Positions 27,773-36,160 are shown, counted from the stretch's first letter. The stretch: 64,000 nucleotides of DNA from DASSJT01 sp035691065 (GCA_035691065.1 DASSJT010000087.1:1-64000), one strand, 5' to 3'. Numbers and translations are program-made. Notes: generated by a model not told the origin, from the letters alone.

Positions 27773-28564
27773 TCAGTCCCTCAGGTCCACGAGGACCGGC
27801 GCGTGGTCGCTCGCCCCGGCACCCTTGCGCTCCTCGCGGTCGATCAGGGCCGACGTGACCCGGCTGGCGAACGACGGCGAGCCCAGGATGAAGTCGATGC
27901 GCATGCCGCGGCGCTTCTGGAAGCTCAGCCGCTGGTAGTCCCAGTAGGTGTAGACGCCCGGCCCGGGCGTGTGGGGTCGGACGACGTCGACGAACCCGGC
28001 CTCGAGGAAGGCGTTGAACGCGGCGCGCTCGCCGGGGGAGACGTGGCTCTTGTCGATGTAGTAGTCCATCGACCAGACGTCGTCGTCCTGCGGCGCGATG
28101 TTCCAGTCACCCATGAGCGCCACCGGCTCACCGCCAGCCAGCCAGCCCTGCGCCTGGGCCTTGAGCCCGGCCAGCCACTGCAGCTTGTAGACCATGTGGG
28201 GATCGTGGATGTTGCGCCCGTTGGGGACGTAGACCGACCAGATGCGTATGCCGCCGCAGGTCGCCCCGAGCGCCCTCGCCTCGGGGGCCACCGGCTCGCC
28301 CCAGCCGGGGTCGCCGTCGAAGCCGGCCTGGATGTCGGTCAGGCCGACCCGGGAGAGGATGGCCACGCCGTTCCACTGGTTCGTGCCGTGGTGGGCGACG
28401 TCGTAGCCAAGGGCGCGGAACCGCTCGTAGGGGAACAGCTCGTCTTTGGACTTGGTCTCCTGGATCGACAGGACGTCGACGTCGCTCCGCTGCAGCCACG
28501 TCTCGACGCGTTCGAGGCGGGAGCGGATGGAGTTGACGTTCCAGGTGGCGATGCGCACCCGCAC
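27773..28564 (-). CDS. xthA: Exodeoxyribonuclease III
   Basis: AP endonuclease/3'-exonuclease of the EEP fold, 263 residues. ATWNVNSIRSR (N9/N11), SIQETK (catalytic Glu36), VYVPNGRNI, GDWNIAPQDDDVW, the tyrosine-containing YTYWDYQ segment and SDHAPVLVD with the terminal His are all present. It cleaves at abasic sites during base excision repair; the UdgX-type glycosylase at 31941 could feed it. The start may be GTG 28564 or GTG 28558. It is probably co-transcribed with the following hydrolase gene. Confidence 0.95.
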   Translation of the reverse strand: MRVRIATWNVNSIRSRLERVETWLQRSDVDVLSIQETKSKDELFPYERFRALGYDVAHHGTNQWNGVAILSRVGLTDIQAGFDGDPGWGEPVAPEARALGATCGGIRIWSVYVPNGRNIHDPHMVYKLQWLAGLKAQAQGWLAGGEPVALMGDWNIAPQDDDVWSMDYYIDKSHVSPGERAAFNAFLEAGFVDVVRPHTPGPGVYTYWDYQRLSFQKRRGMRIDFILGSPSFASRVTSALIDREERKGAGASDHAPVLVDLRD

Positions 28565-28860
28565 ACCCTAGATGGCCGTCCCCACAGCCGGGTCTCAGAG
28601 GCCACGGTCCGGGCCGGCCGAGGCTTGCTGGCGGAACACACGCACGGCGGCGTCGCCGCCTGGCGCGGTGGCGAGCTTGCCCAGGTCGACGTTCAGGCCC
28701 TGTGGTGCCGTGACCCGCCAGACTCGGTCCCTGCGGTCACGGGCCTTTCCGGCGCCTCCTCGACGAGTCCGTACTTGGCGTCTGCGGTTCCTGCCAAGGT
28801 GTCGTGATGGCCCGTCGCTGGGATGGGGCCGCGCGAGTGGCCCGGATAGGCTTGGGGCCT
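28565..28860. other. Intergenic region without a confident gene
   Basis: The 296 bases between xthA and pyrE contain no full reading frame with good coding character. On the minus strand a segment ending at 28595 reads VWRVTAPQGLNVDLGKLA plus about 23 more residues. A different frame just upstream reads LAGTADAKYGLVEEAPERPV. These could be a frameshifted remnant or chance. The pyrE -10 box is at its right end. Confidence 0.4.
28847..28852 (+). promoter_or_regulatory. Candidate leaderless -10 box of pyrE
   Basis: TAGGCT followed by eight bases and then the GTG start, with no Shine-Dalgarno. The identical box and spacing occur before purD. Confidence 0.55.
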
Positions 28861-29427
28861 GTGACCGACACCGCCACGAACATCGACACCGACCGCGCCC
28901 GTCTCCTGGAGATCGTCAAGGCCAAGGCCATCGTGCACGGGCACGTCACCCTCTCCTCCGGCCGCGAGGCGGACTACTACGTCGACCTGCGGCGCATCAC
29001 CCTCGACGGCGAGGCTGCGCCGCTCGTCGGCCGGGTCATGAGCGACCTGGTGAAGGACCTCGACTTCGACGCCGTGGGCGGCCTCACCCTCGGTGCCGAC
29101 CCGGTCGCGACCGGCATGCTCCACGCGCGGGCAGCGGCCGGTGGGCGGGTGGACGCTTTCGTGGTCCGCAAGGCCGGCAAGGCCCACGGGCTCCAGCAGC
29201 GCATCGAGGGCCCGTCGATCGAGGGGCGCCGCGTGCTGATCGTAGAGGACACCTCGACCACGGGTGCCTCGCCGCTCGAGGCGGCCAGCGCGGCGCGTGA
29301 GGCGGGCGCCGAGGTGGTTGCGGTGGCGACGATCGCCGACCGAGCCACCGGGGCTGCCGAGCGTTTCGCCGAGGCCGGGCTCGAGTACCGCTACGTCTAC
29401 GGCCTGGAGGACCTGGGCCTCGCGTGA
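28861..29427 (+). CDS. pyrE: Orotate phosphoribosyltransferase
   Basis: Joins orotate to PRPP, giving OMP in pyrimidine synthesis. The 188-residue product has HGHVTLSSGREADYYVDLRR, the catalytic loop VVRKAGKAHG and the PRPP loop VLIVEDTSTTGAS. Coding starts at GTG 28861; an ATG at 28804 would add 19 unlikely residues. No other pyr gene is adjacent. Confidence 0.94.
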   Translation: MTDTATNIDTDRARLLEIVKAKAIVHGHVTLSSGREADYYVDLRRITLDGEAAPLVGRVMSDLVKDLDFDAVGGLTLGADPVATGMLHARAAAGGRVDAFVVRKAGKAHGLQQRIEGPSIEGRRVLIVEDTSTTGASPLEAASAAREAGAEVVAVATIADRATGAAERFAEAGLEYRYVYGLEDLGLA

Positions 29428-29453
29428 CCGGGCCGCCGACACACCTGGCCAGC

Positions 29454-29548
29454 GGGCCACCGGCATACCGACCCCAGCCGGCCCACCGGCATACCGACGC
29501 AGTTGGCCCACCGGCACACCGACCCAGCCGGCCCACCGGCATACTGCC
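29454..29548. repeat. 25-bp array GGCCCACCGGCATACCGACSCAG, four units
   Basis: Units start at 29454, 29480, 29505 and 29530 (the last truncated). The 15-base core GGCCCACCGGCATAC recurs as its exact reverse complement inside lemA at 30212-30226. It contains the CGGCATA heptamer. The array lies between pyrE and the lemA promoter. Confidence 0.9.
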
Positions 29549-29576
29549 AATCGATCTCCACGACAGGTGGCGCGCA

Positions 29577-29582
29577 TAGTAT
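29577..29582 (+). promoter_or_regulatory. Candidate -10 box of lemA
   Basis: TAGTAT, 40 bases before the lemA ATG, with GGGGAG as Shine-Dalgarno at about 29611-29616. A clear -35 is not visible. Confidence 0.45.
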
Positions 29583-29621
29583 CGCCCTGACGAACGTGCA
29601 CACCGACCCTGGGGAGTCCCT

Positions 29622-30368
29622 ATGTGGATCGCATTGATCGTGATCGGCGTCATCGTCGTGCTGCTGATCCTGTGGGCGGTGGGCGTCTACAACGGCCTGG
29701 TCAAGCTGCGCAACCTGGTGCAGGAGGCGTGGCGCCAGATCGATGTCGAGCTCAAGCGGCGACACGACCTGATCGGCAACCTCGTCGAGACCGTCAAGGG
29801 CTACGCCGCGCACGAGCGGGGCACGCTGGAGGACGTCATGAAGGCGCGGTCGGCGGCCATGGCGAGCGGGCAGAGCCCAGCCCAGCAGGCGGCCAGTGAG
29901 GGAGTGCTGTCCCAGGCGCTGGGCCGGCTGATCGCGGTCGCCGAGGCCTATCCCGACCTCAAGGCCAACCAAAACTTCCTCGCGCTCCAGGCCGAGCTGA
30001 CCTCCACGGAGGACCGCATCGCCTCCGCGCGGCGCTACTACAACGCCAACGTCCGAGAGCTCAACACCCGGGTCGAGACCGTGCCGAGCAACATGGTGGC
30101 GGGCATGTTCAACATCGGCCGCGCGGAGTACTTCGAGGTCGAGGGCGCGGAGCGCGAGGCCGTGCGGGTCGACTTCGGGCAGCGGGAGGCGACGATCCCA
30201 CCGCCGAGTGGGTATGCCGGTGGGCCGCCCAGCGGGTATGCCGGTGGCCCGGCTTCCGGCGGGTATGCCGGGTCGGCTGGGGGGCAGCCCGGCTCGTCCG
30301 TCACCGACACCACGGGTGCAGCGGCTCCCGACAGCGGTGGCGGCCGGAGCGAACCCCCGTCCTCCTGA
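29622..30368 (+). CDS. lemA: LemA family protein with repetitive C-terminal tail
   Basis: 248 residues: a single N-terminal membrane helix (about 2-22), then the LemA helical domain with NGLVKLRNLVQEAWRQIDVEL, RRHDLIGNLVETVKGYAAHE and SARRYYNANVRELN. The function is poorly known; LemA proteins are exposed to the cytoplasm or envelope. The last ~60 residues are a disordered Gly/Ser/Pro/Tyr tail with three SGYAGG-type repeats encoded by GTATGCCGG units. Confidence 0.9.
   Translation: MWIALIVIGVIVVLLILWAVGVYNGLVKLRNLVQEAWRQIDVELKRRHDLIGNLVETVKGYAAHERGTLEDVMKARSAAMASGQSPAQQAASEGVLSQALGRLIAVAEAYPDLKANQNFLALQAELTSTEDRIASARRYYNANVRELNTRVETVPSNMVAGMFNIGRAEYFEVEGAEREAVRVDFGQREATIPPPSGYAGGPPSGYAGGPASGGYAGSAGGQPGSSVTDTTGAAAPDSGGGRSEPPSS
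30212..30270. repeat. GGGTATGCCGG repeats in the lemA tail
   Basis: Three copies of GGGTATGCCGG (about 30211, 30235, 30261) encode GYAG units. The first, GTATGCCGGTGGGCC at 30212-30226, is the exact reverse complement of the intergenic array core at 29480. Confidence 0.85.
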
Positions 30369-30386
30369 CCTCGGGATCGCCCCGCG

Positions 30387-31820
30387 GTGCTCGAGACGGC
30401 TCGGGTCAGCGCATTCCGCGACGACGCACTCGGTGACGGCGACGCGACGGAGGTCGCGCGGCGGGTTGCCGCCAGAGAGGTGTCGCCGTTCGAGGTGGTG
30501 ACCGCTGCGATCGAACGGGCCCGAGCCGTCGAGCCGGTCCTGCACGGCTTGGTGTGGCCGGACTTCGAGCGAGCGGTGCGCCGGGCGAGCGGCCCGCTGC
30601 CCCCTGGAGTGTTCTCGGGCGTGCCGACCGCCGTGAAGGACAACGTGTCACTCGCGGGACTGCCGCAGTGCGAGGGGTCCCGCGCGGTGGCGTCGGTGCC
30701 GGTGCAGCGGGACGGCGCCTTCGTGCGCCAGTTCCTCGCCCTGGGTGTCGTCCCGATCGGGAAGTCCGCCATGCCGGAGTTCGGGTTCAGCGCCTCGACC
30801 GAGTTCGTCGGCTGCGAGCCGACCCGCAACCCGTGGAACCCGGCATACTCGGCCGGAGCGTCCTCCGGCGGCTCGGCCGCCCTCGTGGCAGCGGGCGTGG
30901 TCCCGATTGCGCACGCCAACGACGGGGGAGGGTCGATCCGCATCCCCGCGGCCGCCTGCGGCCTCGTCGGCCTCAAGCCGACCCGCGACCGGCTGCGCAC
31001 CGACGAGGGCCACGCTGCCCTGCCGATCCGGATCGTCGCCGAGGGAGTGCTGGCGCGGAGCGTGCGCGACGTGGCCGGGTTCTTCGCCGGCGCGGAGTCG
31101 GTGTGGCGCAACCCCAGGCTGTCGGCCATGGGTCACGTGACCACGCCGATCGACCGTGCGCTGCGCATCGGCGTGCTCATCGACTCACCCGCATCGCCGC
31201 CGACGGACGCGGCCACCCGCGCCGTCCTGAAGCAGACGACCACGCTGCTGGAGTCACTCGGGCACCGCCTCGAGCCCGTGCCCGCGGTCGTTCCGAGCTG
31301 GTTTGCGCGCGACTTCGCGTCGTACTGGGCCCTGCTCGGCTACGGCGTCCTCACCCGTGGCGCGAGGCTCTACCCACAGGGCTTCGACCCGAGCAAGCTC
31401 GAGCCGCTCACCATCGGTCTGGCGCAGACCTTCCGCCGCGAGAAGGCCCGCGCGCCGATCGTGCTGGCCCGGCTGCGCACGATGGGCGCTCGCTACGACC
31501 GCCAGTTCCGCCGGTTCGACGTGCTGCTCTCACCGGTGCTGTCCCACACGACTCCGCTGCTGGGCCACCTGGCCGCGGACCAGGCGTTCGAGACCCACTT
31601 CCAACGGCTGCTCGACTACGTCGGGTTCACGCCCCTCCACAATGCCGCTGGCGCGCCGGCCGTGTCCCTGCCGCTCGGGACGACAGCAGAGGGTATGCCG
31701 GTCGGCATGCAGTTCTCCTCCAAGCGCGGCGCCGATGCGCTGCTACTGGAGCTCGCCCTCCAGCTCGAGGCCGCCCACCCCTGGCCCCGCCTCCAGGACC
31801 CGGCCACCTTTATCGGGTGA
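30387..31820 (+). CDS. Amidase, amidase-signature family
   Basis: 477-residue serine amidase. The catalytic triad is visible: Lys84 in GVPTAVKDN, the cis-Ser in AGASSGGSAAL (about 159-160) and the nucleophile Ser183 in DGGGSIRIPAAACG. The sequence around PWNPAYSAG resembles 6-aminohexanoate-cyclic-dimer hydrolases and related amidases, but the natural substrate is unknown. The GTG start lies 18 bases after lemA. The last codons (TFIG) and the stop are part of a 25-bp inverted repeat. Confidence 0.88.
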   Translation: MLETARVSAFRDDALGDGDATEVARRVAAREVSPFEVVTAAIERARAVEPVLHGLVWPDFERAVRRASGPLPPGVFSGVPTAVKDNVSLAGLPQCEGSRAVASVPVQRDGAFVRQFLALGVVPIGKSAMPEFGFSASTEFVGCEPTRNPWNPAYSAGASSGGSAALVAAGVVPIAHANDGGGSIRIPAAACGLVGLKPTRDRLRTDEGHAALPIRIVAEGVLARSVRDVAGFFAGAESVWRNPRLSAMGHVTTPIDRALRIGVLIDSPASPPTDAATRAVLKQTTTLLESLGHRLEPVPAVVPSWFARDFASYWALLGYGVLTRGARLYPQGFDPSKLEPLTIGLAQTFRREKARAPIVLARLRTMGARYDRQFRRFDVLLSPVLSHTTPLLGHLAADQAFETHFQRLLDYVGFTPLHNAAGAPAVSLPLGTTAEGMPVGMQFSSKRGADALLLELALQLEAAHPWPRLQDPATFIG

Positions 31821-31893
31821 CCCGAGAAAGGTCCGGTTTCCCCGAGTTCGCACGTGGGGGAAAGCGCTCCTTTCTCGGGTCACCCGATAAAGG
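31807..31893. terminator. 25-bp perfect inverted repeat overlapping a stop codon
   Basis: Arms 31807-31831 and 31869-31893 are perfectly complementary; the 37-base loop folds further (31837-31843 with 31857-31863, TTTCCCC/GGGGAAA). The left arm contains the amidase TGA. It sits between convergent genes and can work in both directions. The right arm is followed by AGGG rather than T. Confidence 0.85.
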
Positions 31894-31940
31894 GTCAGGG
31901 CGCAGGGCAGGGCCGGGCCGGCGTCGGCCGGGGCCGGCGG

Positions 31941-32621
31941 TCAGCGCAGCTCGGCGGCGGCGACGGCGAGGTCGGCCACCAGCGCTCTGAAGTCCTCGCG
32001 CCGGGTGCGCGACCGCAGCACCGACGAGGGGTGCACCGTGGCCACCAGCCAGTCCGCGAGGCCCTCCGGTGCCTCGAGCACCCGCCCCCGCTGGGCCGTC
32101 ACCCGGAACGACGACCCCATCAGCGACTGCCCGGCCACAGCGCCCAGCACGACGACTCCCTGGGGTCGCAGCACGTCCAGCTCAGAGAGCAGCCAGGGCT
32201 GGCAGGCGGCCACCTGCCAACGGGCCGGGCTCTGGTGGATCCGCCGCTTTCCCTTGGCGGCGAACCGGAAGTGCTTCACCGCGTTCGTCAGGTAGACCCG
32301 GTCGCGCTCGAGACCGGCCTCCTCCATGGCCCGGTCGAGCAGCCGCCCAGCGGGACCGACGAACGGCTCGCCCTCACGGTCCTCCACGTCGCCCGGCTGC
32401 TCGCCGACCAGCACCAGCTCCGGCTTGGCGGCACCCTCACCGAACACCGCCTGCGTCGCGTGCTCGAACAGGTCGCAGCCACGGCAGTCGTGGACCGCGG
32501 CCCGGAGTGACCTGAGGCTGCGCCGCTCGGGGAGGTACGGCGCCGCCCCGGCCGTCGTGCGTGCGCCCGAGTCAGGCGAGACGCGGGCTGCTGTGCTGCG
32601 TGCGGCTGCCGAAGGTCCCAT
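31941..32621 (-). CDS. udgX: Uracil-DNA glycosylase, UdgX type
   Basis: 226-residue Fe-S uracil-DNA glycosylase. It has GEQPGD (73-78), EPFVGPAGRLLDRA, TNAVKHFRF and HPSSVLR. The KRRIH loop at 125-129 is the hallmark of UdgX, whose histidine forms a covalent bond with the abasic sugar after uracil removal (family knowledge). Cluster ligands C46 and C49 (CRGC) and C140 are visible. Where family 4 enzymes have VKC this protein has VKH (H117). No neighbouring gene shares its function. It is convergent with the amidase gene. Confidence 0.88.
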   Translation of the reverse strand: MGPSAAARSTAARVSPDSGARTTAGAAPYLPERRSLRSLRAAVHDCRGCDLFEHATQAVFGEGAAKPELVLVGEQPGDVEDREGEPFVGPAGRLLDRAMEEAGLERDRVYLTNAVKHFRFAAKGKRRIHQSPARWQVAACQPWLLSELDVLRPQGVVVLGAVAGQSLMGSSFRVTAQRGRVLEAPEGLADWLVATVHPSSVLRSRTRREDFRALVADLAVAAAELR

Positions 32622-32712
32622 GGGAGGGACCTACCCGCCGCTTCCAGTTCGCATGCCGGTCGCCCGCGCCAAGCCGGCCAGGGACCGCCGCGGCCACCAC
32701 CGCCGCGGCCAC

Positions 32713-33396
32713 CTACTTCTCGAGGCTCTCCTCTGACTCCGCCTCGGCTGCCGCGGCCTCCAGGGCGGCCTCGGCGCGGCTGGCGCGCCGCGCGCGGAGC
32801 AGCTCGATGGCCATCGGGACCACCGAGATCGCCACGATGACGATGATCGCCAGCTCCAGCCGGGTCTTCAGGATCGGGAACGCCTGGCCGAGGAAGTAGC
32901 CGAGCAGGGTGATGCCGCTGGCCCACAGCACTGCGCCGACCCCACTCCACGTGAAGAAGTGGCGGCGGTCCATGCGACCGGCGCCGGCAACCACGGTGAT
33001 GAACGTCCGCACGATCGGCACGAAGCGCCCCAGCACCAGCGCCCGGGCGCCGTACCGCTCGAAGAACGCGTGGGTCTCGTCGAAGTACCGCTGCTTGATG
33101 AACCGCCCGTCGCGCCGGTACAGCGACAGTCCGGCTACGCGCCCGATCTCGTACCCCACGACGTTGCCCAGGAACGCCGCCGCCGACAGGATGGCGCAGG
33201 CCGCGACCAGGTTGAGGTGCAGCGACCCCTCGGCGACGAACAGGCCAACCGCGAACAGCAGCGAGTCACCGGGCAGGATCGGGAACAGCAGCCCGCACTC
33301 CACGAAGACGATCCCCACGCTGACCCAGAAGAACTGCGCGCCGAACTGGTCGAGCAGCCACTGCGGGTCCATCCAGCCGGGTCCGAGAGAATGCAT
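32713..33396 (-). CDS. DedA family membrane protein
   Basis: 227 residues with about five hydrophobic segments and the DedA/SNARE-associated motifs: GLLFPILPGDSLLFAVG, FLGNVVGYEIGR, FFERYGARALVLGRFVPIVRTFITVVAGAGRM. DedA proteins are thought to be proton-coupled transporters or lipid scramblases (undecaprenyl phosphate or phospholipid). The C-terminal tail is Ala/Glu-rich. The 91-base gap to udgX contains a duplicated CCGCCGCGGCCAC but no gene. Confidence 0.92.
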   Translation of the reverse strand: MHSLGPGWMDPQWLLDQFGAQFFWVSVGIVFVECGLLFPILPGDSLLFAVGLFVAEGSLHLNLVAACAILSAAAFLGNVVGYEIGRVAGLSLYRRDGRFIKQRYFDETHAFFERYGARALVLGRFVPIVRTFITVVAGAGRMDRRHFFTWSGVGAVLWASGITLLGYFLGQAFPILKTRLELAIIVIVAISVVPMAIELLRARRASRAEAALEAAAAEAESEESLEK

Positions 33397-33482
33397 GGCC
33401 CACAGGGTATGCCGTCTCGCTGGGTGTCCCTGACCGCCCGCTGGATGCCGTCTGCTCCAGCCGACACAGGGAGGGGTATGCC

Positions 33483-34112
33483 GTGAGCTCGCCTGACGGG
33501 GCCGGCGCGCCCGAGGTGGGGGTCGGCCCCTGGCCGGGGCGCTGGCCCGACGACGACCGTCTCGACCCCGACCTGTTGCGCGAGGGCGACCGCCGCAACG
33601 TCGTCGACCGCTACCGCTACTGGCGGCAGGAGGCGATCGTCGCGGACCTCGACACGCGCCGGCACGCCTTTCACGTGGCGATCGAGAACTGGGGCCACGA
33701 CTTCAACATCGGGTCGGTCGTCCGCACGGCGAACGCCTTCAACGCTGCGGCCTTCCACATCGTCGGCAAGCGCAGGTGGAACCGGCGGGGCGCCATGGTC
33801 ACCGACCGCTACCAGCACGAGTACCACCACGCGACGGTGGAAGACCTGCTGGGCTGGGCTGCCATGCCTCTGGTCGGCATCGACAACCTGCCCGGCTCCA
33901 TCCCGCTCGAGACGTACGACCTCCCTCGCGAGTGCGTCCTGGTCTTCGGGCAGGAGGGTCCTGGGCTGTCGCCGGAGATGCGCGCCGCATGTGACGTCGT
34001 GCTGCACATCGAGCAGTTCGGGTCCACGCGATCGCTCAACGCGGGCGCTGCGGCGGCGATCGCCATGCATGCCTGGGTGCGCCGACATGTTTTCGGGCAG
34101 GCTGTCGATTAG
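33483..34112 (+). CDS. SpoU-family RNA 2'-O-methyltransferase
   Basis: 209-residue SPOUT enzyme that methylates a ribose in tRNA or rRNA using SAM. Motif 1 is NWGHDFNIGSVVRTANAF, motif 2 is VFGQEGPGLSPEM and motif 3 is IEQFGSTRSLNAGAAAAIAMHAW, which form the SAM-binding trefoil knot. The target nucleotide cannot be told. GTG 33483 has AGGGAGG about 10 bases upstream. It is divergent from dedA; the short intergenic region carries two GGTATGCCG copies (33407, 33476). Confidence 0.9.
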   Translation: MSSPDGAGAPEVGVGPWPGRWPDDDRLDPDLLREGDRRNVVDRYRYWRQEAIVADLDTRRHAFHVAIENWGHDFNIGSVVRTANAFNAAAFHIVGKRRWNRRGAMVTDRYQHEYHHATVEDLLGWAAMPLVGIDNLPGSIPLETYDLPRECVLVFGQEGPGLSPEMRAACDVVLHIEQFGSTRSLNAGAAAAIAMHAWVRRHVFGQAVD

Positions 34113-34176
34113 CGGACCACTCGCCCGTCATCTGGGTGGAGCGACGCTGCTCCACCACCGATGAGAGGAAACCACC

Positions 34177-34539
34177 ATGACCGAGTACATGCTGCTGCTG
34201 CCCGGAAGTGACGCGAAGTGGGCAGCCGCCACCCCCGAGCAGCGGGAGGGCGTGCACGCCGTGCACACCCGGTTCGCCCGGCTGCTCGAGGAGCGGGGGC
34301 ACAAGATGACCGGCGGGGCAGCCCTGACCCCGTCGTCGGAGGCGCGGGTCGTGCGCGGCGACCTCGACGACGTCACCGTCACCGAGGGCCCGTACGCCGA
34401 GAGCGTCGAGCAGGTCAGCGGGTTCTACACCGTGGCCACCGACGACCTGGACGACCTGCTCAAGCTCTGCGGGCTGCTCTCGGGCACGGGCTTCCACGAC
34501 GTGGAGGTGCGCGCCTTCGCTCCCCTGGACATGGGGTGA
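34177..34539 (+). CDS. YCII-related (DGPF) protein, first copy
   Basis: 120 residues starting MTEYMLLLPG, with EGPYAESVEQVSGFYTVATDDLDD, the characteristic (D/E)GP(Y/F)AE motif of DGPF/YCII proteins. The family is a ferredoxin-like fold of unknown activity. It is the first gene of a three-gene operon with a second DGPF protein and an ECF42 sigma factor. ATG 34177 has GAGAGGAA. Confidence 0.87.
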   Translation: MTEYMLLLPGSDAKWAAATPEQREGVHAVHTRFARLLEERGHKMTGGAALTPSSEARVVRGDLDDVTVTEGPYAESVEQVSGFYTVATDDLDDLLKLCGLLSGTGFHDVEVRAFAPLDMG

Positions 34540-34895
34540 GGTACGCCGTCCTCCTCGCCTACCCGCCGTCCCTCTGGCGCGACGCCACCGACGACCAGCG
34601 GACGGCCTACCACCGGGCGCACCTGGCCTTCCACGACGCCGTGGGAGCCCGGGGGCGCCTGGTGGCCGGCGAGGCGCTCGCCGATGCCGACGCCGCGACG
34701 ACCCTGCGCCACGTGGAGGGCAGGCCGGTCCTGAGCGACGGGCCGTTCGCCGAGACCGCCGAGCAGCTCGGAGGCCTCTACCTCGTCGACGCCCCGGATC
34801 TCGACGTCATGACGGCCCTGTGCGAGCTCCTGCCGCAGCCCTACAGCGTCGAGATCCGCCCAGTGGTCGACGTCGAGGGGTCCGAGACCCGCTGA
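34536..34895 (+). CDS. YCII-related (DGPF) protein, second copy
   Basis: 119 residues, VRYAVLLAYPPSLWRDAT at the start and SDGPFAETAEQLGGLYLVDAPDLD in the core. It is paralogous to the upstream gene and overlaps it by four bases (GTGA). The DGPF aspartate is kept here, whereas the first copy reads EGPY. It presumably works with the sigma factor that overlaps its stop. Confidence 0.85.
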   Translation: MRYAVLLAYPPSLWRDATDDQRTAYHRAHLAFHDAVGARGRLVAGEALADADAATTLRHVEGRPVLSDGPFAETAEQLGGLYLVDAPDLDVMTALCELLPQPYSVEIRPVVDVEGSETR

Positions 34896-36160
34896 TGGGC
34901 GACCCGCGCCAGGACCTCGACGAGGTGTTCCGCGCCCAGTGGGGTCGCCTGCTGTCCCTGCTGGTCGCCCGGTTCCGCCGCCTCGACCTGGCCGAAGACG
35001 GCCTCGCCGATGCGTTCGAGGCCGCCGCCCGCACGTGGCCCTCGGACGGTATGCCGGCCAGCCCGGCAGCGTGGCTGCTCACCTCGGCGCGCCGGCGGGT
35101 CGTGGACCGGCTGCGCGCCGAGGCGGTGGCAGCCCGCAAGGAGCCGTTGCTCGTCGTTGACGAAGAGGTGCGGCATTCCGCGGCCGGCGTCATGGCCGAC
35201 CCTGGTGGCCTCTTGGGCGATGAGCGCCTGCGGCTGGTGTACCTGTGCACGCACCCGTCGCTCGCGCCAGAGTCTGCGGCAGCCCTCTCCCTGCGACTCG
35301 TCCTGGGCGTGCCCACGCCGGACATCGCCCGGCTGTTCCTCGTGCCCGAGGCGACGATGGCGGCGCGGCTCACCCGGGCCAAACGGAAGCTCGCCGCGGC
35401 GGGGGCTCCCTTCGTGGTGCCGGAGGGCGAGTCCCGCGTCGCGCGCACGGCGACCGTGCTCTCGGTGGTCTACCTTGCGTTCACCTCCGGATACGCCCCG
35501 GCCAGCGGGTCCGACGTCACCCGGGCTGAGATCGCCGCAGAGGCGATCCGACTCGCCCGGGTGCTGCGCGAGCTGATGCCGGGCGGCGCCGGGGTCGACG
35601 CACTGCTCGCGCTGATGCTGCTCCAGCACTCGCGGCGCGACGCGCGAACGGGCGACGAGGGCCTACCCGTCCTGCTGCCCGACCAGGACCGCGGCCGGTG
35701 GCGGCAGGACGAGATCGGCGAGGCGCTTGGCCTCCTGACCCCCATCGTGGAAGCGGGAGTGCGCCCGCCCGGGCGGAGCCAGGAGTTCCTGCTCCAGGCG
35801 CTCATCGCGTCCGAGCACGCGGTGGCACCGTCGGCGTCCGCTACACGATGGGACCGCATCGCCAGTCACTACGCGGAGCTGGAGCACCTGACCGGCTCGC
35901 CGGTCGTGCGGCTCAACCACGCCGTCGCCGTCGCCGAGGCCTCGGGGCCAGATGCCGGACTTGCGCTCCTGGAGGGACTCGAGCAGCGGCTGCCCAGGAG
36001 CCACCGACTGGCCGGGGTGCGGGGCGAGCTCCTGCTGCGCGCGAACCGGGCAGACGAGGCTGCCCGGTCGTTCGAGGCGGCAGTCGAGCTGTGCGCGAAC
36101 GAGGCCGAGCGAAGCCTCCTCCAGCGGCGCCGCGATGCCGCCATCGCAGACGTCAGCTGA
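34895..36160 (+). CDS. ECF sigma factor, ECF42-type with C-terminal extension
   Basis: 421 residues. Region 2 (about 5-80) contains LDEVFRAQWGRLLSLLVARFRRLDLAED and PAAWLLTSARRRVVDRLR; region 4 (about 110-165) has RLVLGVPTPDIARLFLVPEATMAARLTRAKRKL. The long helical C-terminus (about 170-421), TPR-like near the end (GLALLEGLEQRLPRSHRLAG), is the mark of ECF42 sigmas, which lack a classical anti-sigma factor and are encoded beside DGPF proteins. Start ATG 34895 shares its A with the preceding TGA. Confidence 0.9.
   Translation: MGDPRQDLDEVFRAQWGRLLSLLVARFRRLDLAEDGLADAFEAAARTWPSDGMPASPAAWLLTSARRRVVDRLRAEAVAARKEPLLVVDEEVRHSAAGVMADPGGLLGDERLRLVYLCTHPSLAPESAAALSLRLVLGVPTPDIARLFLVPEATMAARLTRAKRKLAAAGAPFVVPEGESRVARTATVLSVVYLAFTSGYAPASGSDVTRAEIAAEAIRLARVLRELMPGGAGVDALLALMLLQHSRRDARTGDEGLPVLLPDQDRGRWRQDEIGEALGLLTPIVEAGVRPPGRSQEFLLQALIASEHAVAPSASATRWDRIASHYAELEHLTGSPVVRLNHAVAVAEASGPDAGLALLEGLEQRLPRSHRLAGVRGELLLRANRADEAARSFEAAVELCANEAERSLLQRRRDAAIADVS

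Noticed and set aside
29454..29548. CRISPR array
   Set aside because: Contiguous 25-bp units without unique spacers and no cas genes.
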